NCBI GenBank assembly: GCA_000585055.1
Contig: JEMX01000044.1
Location: 1 to 64,000 of the forward strand
Length of the DNA stretch: 64,000 nt
Direction: 5' to 3'
Source: Candidatus Accumulibacter appositus
GTDB lineage: Bacteria > Pseudomonadota > Gammaproteobacteria > Burkholderiales > Rhodocyclaceae
The notes under the pieces are model-generated. The model did no database searches. It was not told the DNA's origin and saw only the letters and a list, made by a program, of their open reading frames with translations. Positions 1 through 7,945 of this stretch are shown in pieces. Numbering within the stretch: the first letter of the stretch is position 1; each line of letters begins with the position of its first letter. Position numbers and translations under genes: made by a program.

Positions 1-3000
1 AAGTTGCCGTCTGCTTGGCCCTGCCAGCCGACGTTGGCCACCCGGCCGACGGAGAGTTCGTCCACGTTCGACGCCTCCAGCGATGCGCCGCTAGTGACGG
101 TCAAATTGCCGGTGACCCTGCCAGTGCCAGCCGTATTTGCGCCAACATTCAGCTCCGTGACATTTGCCACAACGGCGGTGCCATTGGCGATAGTCAGGTT
201 GACCCGCGCCGCCGGATTCTCCGCGCCCACGGTGGCAGCGCCGGTGACCGTCAGCCTGCTACCGCCATTGAGGTCGGTAACGTGATCGGCAGCGAGGGTG
301 ACAGGGGCGATCGCCCCTGTGTAGTTCAGGCTGGCGACGGTGGTGTCTTGGTCCACGACATTGATGCCACCGGCACCCCCGTCAGCGAAGATGACCTCAT
401 CGCTTGCAGCAGGTGCGCCTGCCGACCAGTTTCCGGACTCGCTCCAGTCGTCGGAAGCGGCGGCGCCGGTCCAGATGACGCCGGCCGGGGCGGCGGCTGT
501 GCTACCGATGTCGAATTGGCTGGGCGCTGCTGCGCTGCCGATGATGACCTGGCCGCCGTTGGTCCAGATGATCGTCGGGTCGATGACCTTGACCGACACG
601 CTGGGGGCTCCGGCATTTCCGGCGCTGCCGATGAACGACGGGTCGCAGGTCAGCGCATAGTCCAGGATCGCGGCCTCGCGTAGTGCCGGGTCGGTGATCC
701 CGGCCGCGTCGAGAAGGGCGGTCGCCTCTGCAACCTTGTCAGCTGGGAGCGACCCCAGCGACGTCTTCTGGATCGGGCAGTTCAGACTGGTGAAGGTCGC
801 TGTGCTCTCTCCCGGACGGTAGTCGAACAGCGATTCGGTCTGGCTGATACGCCAGCTGTTCGCATAGGTTTCGTACAGTTGCTCGAAGCCGATTTGAACA
901 GGCAATACGGTTCCGTCGCGCGTTGCCAGATCGTTCGTGGCGTTCCCGTCGAAGTTGCCAAGCAAGCCGCGCAGGGAGCCATCCGGCCGGTCGGCCAAGG
1001 CGCAGAAGCGCACATCGATGGAGCCTCCATAGTCGGTTACGCGCAAGAGCTCCTGGGTCGGGTAGACGATCGAGTAGATGCCGTCGGCGAAGGAGATTTG
1101 GCCGGCACCAACCGCTATCGTGCTCCCCGAGGGGATGGCAGTGCTCTGCCCGTCTATCCGCAAGGGCTGGTTCTCAGCCGTATCGATGGTCACCCGGTGG
1201 CCATCGAGCAAGGTGGCGACGGCAGTGTTGACAGAGACGTTGGGCCCGGCAGAAGCCGTTCTCGTTTGCACGGTGACCGGATTCGGGTCGTTGGCGCTGC
1301 TGGTTTCGACGAGGATGAATTCGCCGCATCCTTGCATGTCGTATTTCAGCCCGTCGGCGGTGACGTAGTGCGGGTCGCCCCAGGTGTAGCCGCATTCGAT
1401 CTCTTCGTTGTCCAGGATGGTGCCGGTCGCCTGCAGATCGCCTGGCTGGGCATTCACGCTGACGTTGCTCAGGCTGACCGTGAAGGTCTCACGTCCTTCG
1501 ATCTGTTGGTCGTCGAAGCTGCCGACCGAGATCAGTACCGACGTCTGTCCAGCGGGAATGATCGCCGTGCCGGTGAGGGGCGTCTGCGGAGCGAGGTCGC
1601 TCTGATCGGCCGAACCAACGCCGACCGGTGCGAACTCGATGCTGTAGTTTGCCGTGATGGGGCTGTTCGGGTCCGCGATATCCACCGAAACGAGGAAGGC
1701 CAGCGTGTTGCCTTCGGTCGCCGTCGCGTCGGCGATCGATAGCGTGGGCAAGGTGGGTATTGTGTCGTTGTCGATAATGGTGCCGGTGGCGATGGCACGG
1801 GTGATCGTGGCGTTGCTCGCGCCGCTGAGGGTGACGATGAAGTCCTCGGTGGCTTCCGGAAGGAGGTCGTCGGTGACGTCCAGCGTGATGGTCTTGCTGG
1901 TTTCGTTGGCCGCGAAGCTCAGCGTGCCGGTGAGTGCGTCGATGCTGTCGTTGTAGTCGTCGCTCGCCAGGGCGCTGCCCGGGTTGACGGCATAGCTGAC
2001 GGTCGACGGGCTACCGTTGTCGCCACTGCGGGTGACGACGAAGCTGATCGTCGTTGCCGTCGCGCCCGGGTCGCCTTCGGTCGCGGTTGCATCGGCAATC
2101 GACAGCGTCGGCAGGTCGTTGTCGATGATGGTGCCGGTGGCGACGGCACGGGTGATCGTGGCGTTGGTTGCGCTACTGAGGGTGACGGTGAAGTCCTCGG
2201 TCGCTTCCGGCAAGAGGTCGTCGGTGACGTCCAGCGTGATGGTCTTGCTGGTTTCGTTGGCGGCGAAGGTGAGGGTGCCGGACAGCGCGTCGATGCTGTC
2301 GTTGTAGTCGTCGCTCGCCAGGGCGCTGCCCGGATTGACGGTGTAGCTGACGGTCGACGGGCTGCCGTTGTCGCCGTTGCGGGTGACGACGAAGCTGATC
2401 GTCGTTCCCGTTGCGCCGGGGTCGCCTTCGGTCGCGGTTGCATCGGCGATCGACAGCGTCGGCAGGTCGTTGTCGATGATGGTGCCGGCGGCGATGGCAC
2501 GGGTGATCGTGGCGTTACTGGCGTCGCTGAGTTCGACGGTGAAGTTCTCGGTGGCTTCCGGCAAGAGGTCGTCGGTGACGTCCAGCGTAATGGTCTTGCT
2601 GGTCTCATTGGCCGCGAAGCTCAGCGTGCCGGATAGCGCGTCGATGCTGTCGTTGTAGTCGCCAGGGGCGACGGCGCTGCCCGGATTGACGGTATAGCTG
2701 ACGGTCGACGGGCTTCCGTTGTCGCCACTGCGGGTGACGACGAAGCTGATCGTGGTAGCCGTTGCGCCGGGGTCGCCTTCGGTCGCGGTTGCATCGGCAA
2801 TCGACAGCGCCGGCAGGTCGTTGTCGACGATGGTGCCGGTGGCGACGGCACGGGTGATCGTGGCGTTACTGGCGTTGCTGAGTTCGACGGTGAAATTCTC
2901 GGTGGCTTCCGGGAGGAGGTCGTCGGTGACGTCCAGCGTGATGGTCTTGCTGGTTTCGTTGGCCGCGAAGGTGAGGGTGCCGGTGAGCGCGTCGATGCTG

Positions 3001-4028
3001 TCGTTGTAGTCGTCGCTCGCCAGGGCGCTGCCCGGATTGACGGTGTAGCTGACGGTCGACGGGCTACCGTTGTCGCCGCTGCGGGTGACGACGAAGCTGA
3101 TCGTCGTTGTCGTGGTGCCCGGGTCGCCTTCCGTGGCGCTCGCATCGGCAATCGACAGCGTCGGCAGGTCGTTGTCGATGATGGTGCCGGTGGCAACCAG
3201 ACTTCCAGTAGCAGCGTTGGCGCTGACGTTACTCAGGGTAACGGTGAACTGCTCGTTGCCTTCGATCAAGTCATCGTCGACCGTTGCTATCAGGATCGTC
3301 GTCTGGCTTGCCCCGGCGGGGATGCTTACTTGGCCAGTGAGTTGCGTGCCAGCACCAATATCGCTTGAGTCGGCGTTGCCGCTAGCCGCTGGCCCGAAGC
3401 TGATGGTGTAGGTCGCAGTGATCGCGTGGCTGGGATCAGGCTCGCTTACCGAGACGACGAACGCCAGCGTGCCGCCTTCGTCGGCCTGGGCGTCGGCGAT
3501 GGAAACAACAGGAAGTTGGGATTCCCGTTCGACCACCACTTCCAGTCGTTCCCAGTTGCGCACCGCGAGATCGAAACTGGAGAACTGGAATACGGGATTG
3601 CTGGCCAGGTCCGGCTGCTGGTTTTGCGCCAGAAATGTCTCGAAGGCTGCAATGTCGGCACGAATTTCTGCCGAGTTGGCCTCTGCCTGGGTGAGTATCA
3701 GGCGCAGCGTGTCGTTGCCCCCGCCACCGTCGTAATAGTTGCTGTAACCCGTGTTTTCGGAGAGGCGGTAGATGCCGGTATCGTCACCGCGGCCGCCGGA
3801 CACGCGGTCGTTGCCCACGCCGCCGTCGAGAGTGTCGTTGCCGTTCTCGCCAAACAGGCCATCATCGCCGTCGCCACCAAAGACCAGGTCATCACCTTCG
3901 TCGGCAAAAATGCGGTCGTTGCCGCTGCCGCCATCAATGGTGTCGTCGCCGCGCCGGGCGAGAATGATGTCGTCACCCTGCAGGCCAAGAATATTGTCGC
4001 TGTGGCTTCTACCCCTGATGATGGCCAT
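1..4028 (-). CDS. Giant secreted RTX / Calx-beta / von Willebrand type D protein, 3' end outside window
   Basis: This minus-strand frame is open from an ATG at 4028 to the window edge, giving at least 1,342 residues. A GGGGGA ribosome site precedes the ATG, and an in-frame TAG at 4107-4109 closes the frame upstream. Residues 16-84 are glycine/aspartate RTX-type nonapeptides (GGSGNDRIF, GGDGDDGLF), which normally bind calcium. Six Calx-beta domains follow (3520 down to 1410), four of them near-identical. From about residue 877 the hallmark CGYTWGDPHY opens a vWD domain. The last part, below about base 470, has an NW-type entry (DDWSESGNW) and short repeats like passenger beta-helices. The product is probably an exported, calcium-stabilised adhesin or matrix protein. 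RTX repeats at the N-terminus are odd, because type I secretion substrates usually carry them at the C-terminus. The true C-terminus and secretion signal are not visible. Confidence 0.88.
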   Translation of the reverse strand, partial: MAIIRGRSHSDNILGLQGDDIILARRGDDTIDGGSGNDRIFADEGDDLVFGGDGDDGLFGENGNDTLDGGVGNDRVSGGRGDDTGIYRLSENTGYSNYYDGGGGNDTLRLILTQAEANSAEIRADIAAFETFLAQNQQPDLASNPVFQFSSFDLAVRNWERLEVVVERESQLPVVSIADAQADEGGTLAFVVSVSEPDPSHAITATYTISFGPAASGNADSSDIGAGTQLTGQVSIPAGASQTTILIATVDDDLIEGNEQFTVTLSNVSANAATGSLVATGTIIDNDLPTLSIADASATEGDPGTTTTTISFVVTRSGDNGSPSTVSYTVNPGSALASDDYNDSIDALTGTLTFAANETSKTITLDVTDDLLPEATENFTVELSNASNATITRAVATGTIVDNDLPALSIADATATEGDPGATATTISFVVTRSGDNGSPSTVSYTVNPGSAVAPGDYNDSIDALSGTLSFAANETSKTITLDVTDDLLPEATENFTVELSDASNATITRAIAAGTIIDNDLPTLSIADATATEGDPGATGTTISFVVTRNGDNGSPSTVSYTVNPGSALASDDYNDSIDALSGTLTFAANETSKTITLDVTDDLLPEATEDFTVTLSSATNATITRAVATGTIIDNDLPTLSIADATATEGDPGATATTISFVVTRSGDNGSPSTVSYAVNPGSALASDDYNDSIDALTGTLSFAANETSKTITLDVTDDLLPEATEDFIVTLSGASNATITRAIATGTIIDNDTIPTLPTLSIADATATEGNTLAFLVSVDIADPNSPITANYSIEFAPVGVGSADQSDLAPQTPLTGTAIIPAGQTSVLISVGSFDDQQIEGRETFTVSLSNVSVNAQPGDLQATGTILDNEEIECGYTWGDPHYVTADGLKYDMQGCGEFILVETSSANDPNPVTVQTRTASAGPNVSVNTAVATLLDGHRVTIDTAENQPLRIDGQSTAIPSGSTIAVGAGQISFADGIYSIVYPTQELLRVTDYGGSIDVRFCALADRPDGSLRGLLGNFDGNATNDLATRDGTVLPVQIGFEQLYETYANSWRISQTESLFDYRPGESTATFTSLNCPIQKTSLGSLPADKVAEATALLDAAGITDPALREAAILDYALTCDPSFIGSAGNAGAPSVSVKVIDPTIIWTNGGQVIIGSAAAPSQFDIGSTAAAPAGVIWTGAAASDDWSESGNWSAGAPAASDEVIFADGGAGGINVVDQDTTVASLNYTGAIAPVTLAADHVTDLNGGSRLTVTGAATVGAENPAARVNLTIANGTAVVANVTELNVGANTAGTGRVTGNLTVTSGASLEASNVDELSVGRVANVGWQGQADGN
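1767..3170 (-). repeat. Four tandem 351-bp Calx-beta repeat units
   Basis: Units start at 1767, 2118, 2469 and 2820, exactly 351 bp (117 codons) apart. Each encodes one Calx-beta domain with the core TLSIADATATEGDPGAT and ending near GTIIDNDLP. The copies are nearly identical at the DNA level, with only scattered substitutions. This indicates recent amplification or gene conversion. The flanking Calx-beta domains at about 3520-3190 and 1765-1410 are clearly diverged. Such arrays can change copy number by recombination and are easily collapsed in assembly. Confidence 0.95.
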
Positions 4029-4279
4029 GACGTTCCCCCAAGTTCTCACAATGAAAGGTCGAGCACCCCGATGGTCAAGGAACGAGAAACGACTGTCAGG
4101 GCGCGGCTAGCTGAATGCTGTTTCTGGAACCCGGTTTGCGGGCGCGCAACTCCGGGTAGCTTGCGACGGTGAACGCGGGCCTCTGCCTGCCCTCCGTTTC
4201 TGGTCGACTGCATCTGAGCTCCCCACTAGGCTGAAATGGCGTTGGTGACGCCGGCCAGTTTGGGCAGTGGTCCGTTTTT

Positions 4280-5020
4280 CTACAGCGGCGAGCGGTGCCG
4301 CCTACGCCACAGCAAGAGCAGGGTGAGCCCCAGGAGCGGTAGCAATGGCGGCTCGGGTAGCGCCGTTTGGCGGAAGCGCTGCATGAAGCTGCCGAGTGCG
4401 ACGGTATCCGGCAGGTTCTCACCGGTGATGAGGATGTTCGTCTGGACCAGAAGCGCTGTTTGCGAAGCGAAGTCGATCGAATCGGAGAGCAGCGAAGGCA
4501 GGGAAACGATTTCCAATACGTCCTGCTCACCAAGGACGTCGATGCCGTTCGCGGTAATGACGTCGCTGGAAACGGCAACAATTCCGCCAACGTTGCCGGC
4601 ACCGAATTCGAGCGCCGAGAGCTCCAGAGAACTGCCGACGATTGGTGAGGCGCCGCTGACGACCGAAACATAGAAAGCGAGGTTGATGTCGATGTAGTCG
4701 AACCCGGTGACCCTCATGGCGCCATTCGTCACGAGTTGGAAGCCAGGATTTAGAGCCTGGTCGTCCAAAGGAATCACGCTGACCAACGACATGTCGACGG
4801 GTGCCACGGTGTACTCGTCGTCGGCACTCCAGTTGGCGAAAACTTGGTCATTGATCCGCATGCTTCCGCCGCCCACGAGTTCGTCCAGGGTACAGAATCG
4901 ATTAATGCTTGCGCAGTCGCTGGTTACTATCGCGGCTGGTGTCTCAATGGACCACGTGCACAACATGATCGCCATAGTCATTGTGAAAGCGTGCGGCCAA
5001 TGAGCTTTCATTGCTGTCAT
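4280..5020 (-). CDS. PEP-CTERM sorting domain protein
   Basis: A 246-residue exported protein. The ATG at 5020 has a GAGGAG ribosome site eight bases upstream, which decides the start over the next Met at residue 4. A signal peptide is visible (basic start, hydrophobic TMTMAIMLCTW, likely cleavage near TPA-A). The C-terminus has the PEP-CTERM arrangement: LPEP at about residue 220, a leucine-rich transmembrane helix, then a WRRRHR basic tail. Such proteins are processed by exosortase and usually end up in the exopolysaccharide or cell envelope. The middle is beta-rich with no family I recognise. It lies 251 bp upstream of the vWD/Calx-beta gene on the same strand and could be co-transcribed with it. 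No exosortase gene is in the window. Confidence 0.9.
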   Translation of the reverse strand: MTAMKAHWPHAFTMTMAIMLCTWSIETPAAIVTSDCASINRFCTLDELVGGGSMRINDQVFANWSADDEYTVAPVDMSLVSVIPLDDQALNPGFQLVTNGAMRVTGFDYIDINLAFYVSVVSGASPIVGSSLELSALEFGAGNVGGIVAVSSDVITANGIDVLGEQDVLEIVSLPSLLSDSIDFASQTALLVQTNILITGENLPDTVALGSFMQRFRQTALPEPPLLPLLGLTLLLLWRRRHRSPL

Positions 5021-5633
5021 TTCTGTATCTCCTCGTCAGAGCAGCCATGCAGCAGCCATCGCGAGCCAGGCAAGATCAGCCCGATCCCTTGTTGGCTGTT
5101 ACGGCCGAGAACCGTGTCGTGAAAGTGGTCGGCTGTGGCGACCGCTGGCGGACGCACGCGAGATTCGTGGTGGCCGAAGACCGCCGCATGCGGGTGATCA
5201 CCTGTTGCATAGTGCCTCCCAGAAGCCTCTTGGCGGGACAGACTGCGCTCCCTCTGGAGCGATCCGAGTTTGTCCCGGGTTGCCGCCTGTCCTGTGTGCC
5301 GTAGAGGCGTCTCGGTCCAAAGATTTTCTAAATCCCTACATTAAACCAAGGTTAATGGCTCGCACCGCTTTCCACAACCCCCCAAAACAGGGGGGTAACG
5401 GGTGCTTCATTTTGTGCTGGTCGACTGTCAATCCGGGGCGCTCGAAGGTATTTCCACGTCATGCCGGTGCTGCCGCTTGTGTGGTTTCCTTCGTCGCGTG
5501 AAGGAAAGGCGATCGGGATCCTGGCAGTTGCCAATGGCCATGCTGGCCGGGTCAGCGTTGCCGAAGCTTTAGTGAATCGGCGGCGGGCAAACGGCCAGGT
5601 TTGGCAAATTGCGACCTCGTGAGATCGCGGTGC
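5021..5633. other. Gene-free stretch upstream of the PEP-CTERM gene
   Basis: This 613-bp stretch lies between the PEP-CTERM gene start and the LuxR-type gene stop, both minus strand. No frame in it reads like a protein. It should hold the promoter of the PEP-CTERM gene, but I found no convincing sigma-70 or sigma-54 (-24/-12) match. Its only clear feature is the G/C-tract inverted repeat at 5377-5396. An AT-richer patch lies at about 5318-5360. Confidence 0.6.
5377..5396. promoter_or_regulatory. Perfect inverted repeat ACCCCCC-N6-GGGGGGT
   Basis: Seven-base arms at 5377-5383 and 5390-5396 are separated by AAAACA. The element is about 360 bp upstream of the PEP-CTERM gene start and 240 bp downstream of the LuxR-type gene. 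It could be an operator or a hairpin between the two transcripts. There is no following T run, so an intrinsic terminator is unlikely. No known regulator is assigned. Confidence 0.4.
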
Positions 5634-6755
5634 TCAAGTGCTTGGGCGCTTCGTCGAAGGGCCGCCGGCGGTCGCACCGGATAGCGTGCGGATGAGTTTG
5701 TCGTAGCCATTAACGCCAGCCCGGCGATAGATTTCCTTCACGTACTCGCGCACGGTGTATGGCGAGAGCGCGAGGATGTCGGCAATCTGACGTGGCTCAT
5801 AGCGCTTGAGCAGGAGGATCGCCACGCGCTTCTGCTGAGGTGTCAGCTGCAATCCGAAAATCTCGCCGCGTACCTCCTTGTTGACGTCGAGTTTTTCAAA
5901 GGTGACAGCAAACTGGTGGCGCTGTTCGCCTGCGGCAACCCGCAGCCGTCGCGCCAAGCGGTCGATTGCCGGCGATGGCGCCACGCGACTGACATGGCCG
6001 AGGCCGATGATTCGCACCGGATCGACACGCCGTGTGCTGACAGCGAAAACCTCGCTGCTAGAGCGCCAGATGCGGAAAGATTCCGTCCGTCCGGGCAGAA
6101 TTTGCGGGGGCGTCTTGTCAGGTAGCGATTCGAGAATCTGCATCGCTTCAGCACTCAGCGCCTGGATACTTCCGTCGCAGGAGATTACCAGGACTGCCAG
6201 CGAGCGCCGCTGGTCTCGCTGGCGCTGAAGCGTGAGGTAGTCGATCGCGGTGGCGGTATGGCCAACGAACCATTGAAACAGCGCCATCTCGCGCGCGTCG
6301 AAGTCGCGTTGCCGACGACGCCGGTGCACCGCGAAGGCCCCCAGTGGAAGGCCGCTCAAATGCGGAATCACTGCCAGTGCATGGAAGTAGGGAAGGCGAT
6401 TCATGAACTCGCCGAATTCCCCGCGCACCGTCCGGCCGATGTCGGTGACGTCCGACAGGCGAACCACGGTGTCCGGATTTCTGAGCGCAGGTTGCCAGAT
6501 CACGTAGGGATCGAGTGTCTGGTAATGGGCCAGGTAGTCACCCATGGCGTGCCGGTCACAATCATGCGCATAACCCGGGCACAGACGGCCGCCAACCGGG
6601 TCGATGGGGATGAAGACGCCCGACGAGAATGACAACAGAGGGCGCAAGGCGTCGAACCACTCGGGCATCAGGGCCAGCGGATCGTGAACCGGCGGCTGCC
6701 GATTGTAGATAATATCGATCAGAGCAAACAAGCTGCTGCTGCCGTGTCTCCCCAT
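5634..6755 (-). CDS. LuxR-family transcriptional regulator with GAF-like sensor
   Basis: Predicted 373 residues from the ATG at 6755, which has AGGGGG seven bases upstream. An ATG six bases earlier abuts that site, and a longer reading would need a TTG at 6884. The middle (LPYFHALAVIPHLSGLPLG through FQWFVGHTATAID) resembles a GAF-type sensory fold that binds a small ligand. The C-terminus is a LuxR helix-turn-helix: LTPQQKRVAILLLKRY, QIADILALSPYTVREYV, then an EIYRRAGV recognition segment. There is no receiver or ATPase domain. It should be a cytoplasmic DNA-binding regulator. It sits between the two surface-protein clusters, so either could be its target. The ligand and targets are unknown. 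Confidence 0.85.
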   Translation of the reverse strand: MGRHGSSSLFALIDIIYNRQPPVHDPLALMPEWFDALRPLLSFSSGVFIPIDPVGGRLCPGYAHDCDRHAMGDYLAHYQTLDPYVIWQPALRNPDTVVRLSDVTDIGRTVRGEFGEFMNRLPYFHALAVIPHLSGLPLGAFAVHRRRRQRDFDAREMALFQWFVGHTATAIDYLTLQRQRDQRRSLAVLVISCDGSIQALSAEAMQILESLPDKTPPQILPGRTESFRIWRSSSEVFAVSTRRVDPVRIIGLGHVSRVAPSPAIDRLARRLRVAAGEQRHQFAVTFEKLDVNKEVRGEIFGLQLTPQQKRVAILLLKRYEPRQIADILALSPYTVREYVKEIYRRAGVNGYDKLIRTLSGATAGGPSTKRPST

Positions 6756-7131
6756 CCCCATTCCCCCTACGGCAGCAATGGTATCACCATTCTTGCCTTG
6801 GTCGCTACGCCATTGATGGTCGAGGGTCAATCCCTTGGCGATCCGCTGCCGCTTGCAGACCCATCTTCCGGTTGAAGTGCGCAAGGGCGAGGCGCGTGCC
6901 GACGAGGTCGGGAAAGCGGCGGAACGGGTGTGTTGCTCGGCTGAGCGGGAAATTGCCGGTGGGGGTGCTCGGGGGCTGGGGGCGCTCAGGGAGAAAAACC
7001 TCTACCTGACGTTCGGCGAGCAGTGGAATGCCAGATACGTTTCGGCGCTTATTCGGCGTTACCCGTTTGTTTCTCGTCCAGCGCGGATCGCAAGACGTCG
7101 ACGCTGTGCATCGACGAGTCGCCTTCCGGCT
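6756..7131. other. Gene-free stretch upstream of the LuxR-type regulator
   Basis: This 376-bp stretch lies between the stop of the broken peptidase gene and the start of the LuxR-type gene, both minus strand. No coding pattern is seen. It presumably contains the regulator's promoter. It carries one copy (7049-7060) of a 12-mer that recurs upstream of the STAND regulator. Confidence 0.5.
7049..7060 (+). repeat. 12-mer TTATTCGGCGTT, copy 1
   Basis: An exact match to 7886-7897. This copy is about 290 bp upstream of the LuxR-type gene start and reads toward plus. It may be a shared binding site or chance. Confidence 0.35.
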
Positions 7132-7795
7132 TCAACCGCGAGGGCCGCTGTAGCCGGCGAACACGCTGCGCCAGTCGATGCGGGCTACGACGGCCTCGCG
7201 CAGGATATCCAGGTACTCCAGCGCATCCACGCGTTCATCGGGCGGCATTGCTCCCTGCTCGTGTTCCGCGAGCAGCCGCTGCCTCTCCTTCGGGCCGTCG
7301 TCGAGCGCATGTAGTCGGCTGTAGGCCTCGCAGGTGTAGGCGAACGTCTCGCGCTTGCAGTTGTGGAAGATGTGCGCCGCCTCGTGCGCAAAAAACGTCT
7401 TCGAAGCGACCGGGCGCGTCGAAAGAGGCTGCCGACAGGTAGCAGGTCGTTTTCTCGCTCAGACCCAGCAGGCCGGGAGCGTCCTCGGCAAGCAGGTCCG
7501 CGCCCAGTCCCGCCGGATGGAGGTTCGCCAGGTGCCAGGCGGTGGCCAGCCATGGCGTGTTTTGCAGCTGCGCATCGATCGTGGCCGGAGTGACAAGAAT
7601 GACCGAGCGTTCGAGCAGATTGAGGACCGCCGCCTGTTCGCAAGCCGGGAACAGGCCACGCACCATCGGCGCCACCTTCTCGCGCGTGAAGGCGACGATG
7701 TCGATGTTGGCGACGGTTTCGGGGGACGTGATCGCTTTCGGGTCGCCGCTCGGCCTCGCAATCGCTTCAGCCAGCGGCGCTTCGGTGGCATGCAT
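7132..7795 (-). pseudogene. HExxH zinc-peptidase-like gene with a one-base frameshift
   Basis: The first frame, from the ATG at 7795, reads as a normal protein to ...DAPGRFEDVF and then loses sense. Dropping one T from the six-T run (plus-strand A run 7390-7395) restores FAHEAAHIFHNCKRETFAY..., which continues to a TGA at 7132-7134 for about 220 residues. HEAAH (7386-7372) is the classic zinc-peptidase signature, with possible third-ligand glutamates 8 and 15 residues further on. No signal peptide is seen. The family is not recognised. It is divergent from the STAND regulator, sharing the 150-bp gap 7796-7945. The extra base could be a real mutation, slippage-dependent expression, or a homopolymer sequencing error. 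Confidence 0.65.
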
Positions 7796-7885
7796 ACTGG
7801 CCGATACGGGGCGTTGAGCCAGGTACCCCGACCCAGAATGTTCGCCTTGCCCGCAGCATGCGCGAATGCTATCTTCGTCGTACGG

Positions 7886-7897
7886 TTATTCGGCGTT
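7886..7897 (+). repeat. 12-mer TTATTCGGCGTT, copy 2
   Basis: An exact copy of 7049-7060, located about 50 bp upstream of the STAND regulator ATG, in the intergenic region it shares with the broken peptidase gene. The position is suitable for an operator or promoter element, but function is unproven. Confidence 0.35.
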
Positions 7898-7945
7898 CTT
7901 GCCTCAGGTCACCGATGCGGACGCAGCGACAGGAGCGCGAATCGC

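Noticed and set aside
1919-3196. Arg/Pro/Thr-rich minus-strand frames across the Calx-beta repeats
   Set aside because: Out-of-frame readings of the repeat DNA; the frame at 4028 gives recognisable Calx-beta domains throughout.
6756-6884. Longer N-terminus for the LuxR-type regulator starting at a TTG
   Set aside because: TTG start, no ribosome site, and non-conserved-looking residues; the ATG at 6755 has AGGGGG at correct spacing.
7355-7945. Longer N-terminus for the STAND regulator
   Set aside because: The extra 197 codons overlap the divergent peptidase-like gene and read as arginine-rich nonsense; the ATG at 7946 has a ribosome site and begins the conserved sequence.
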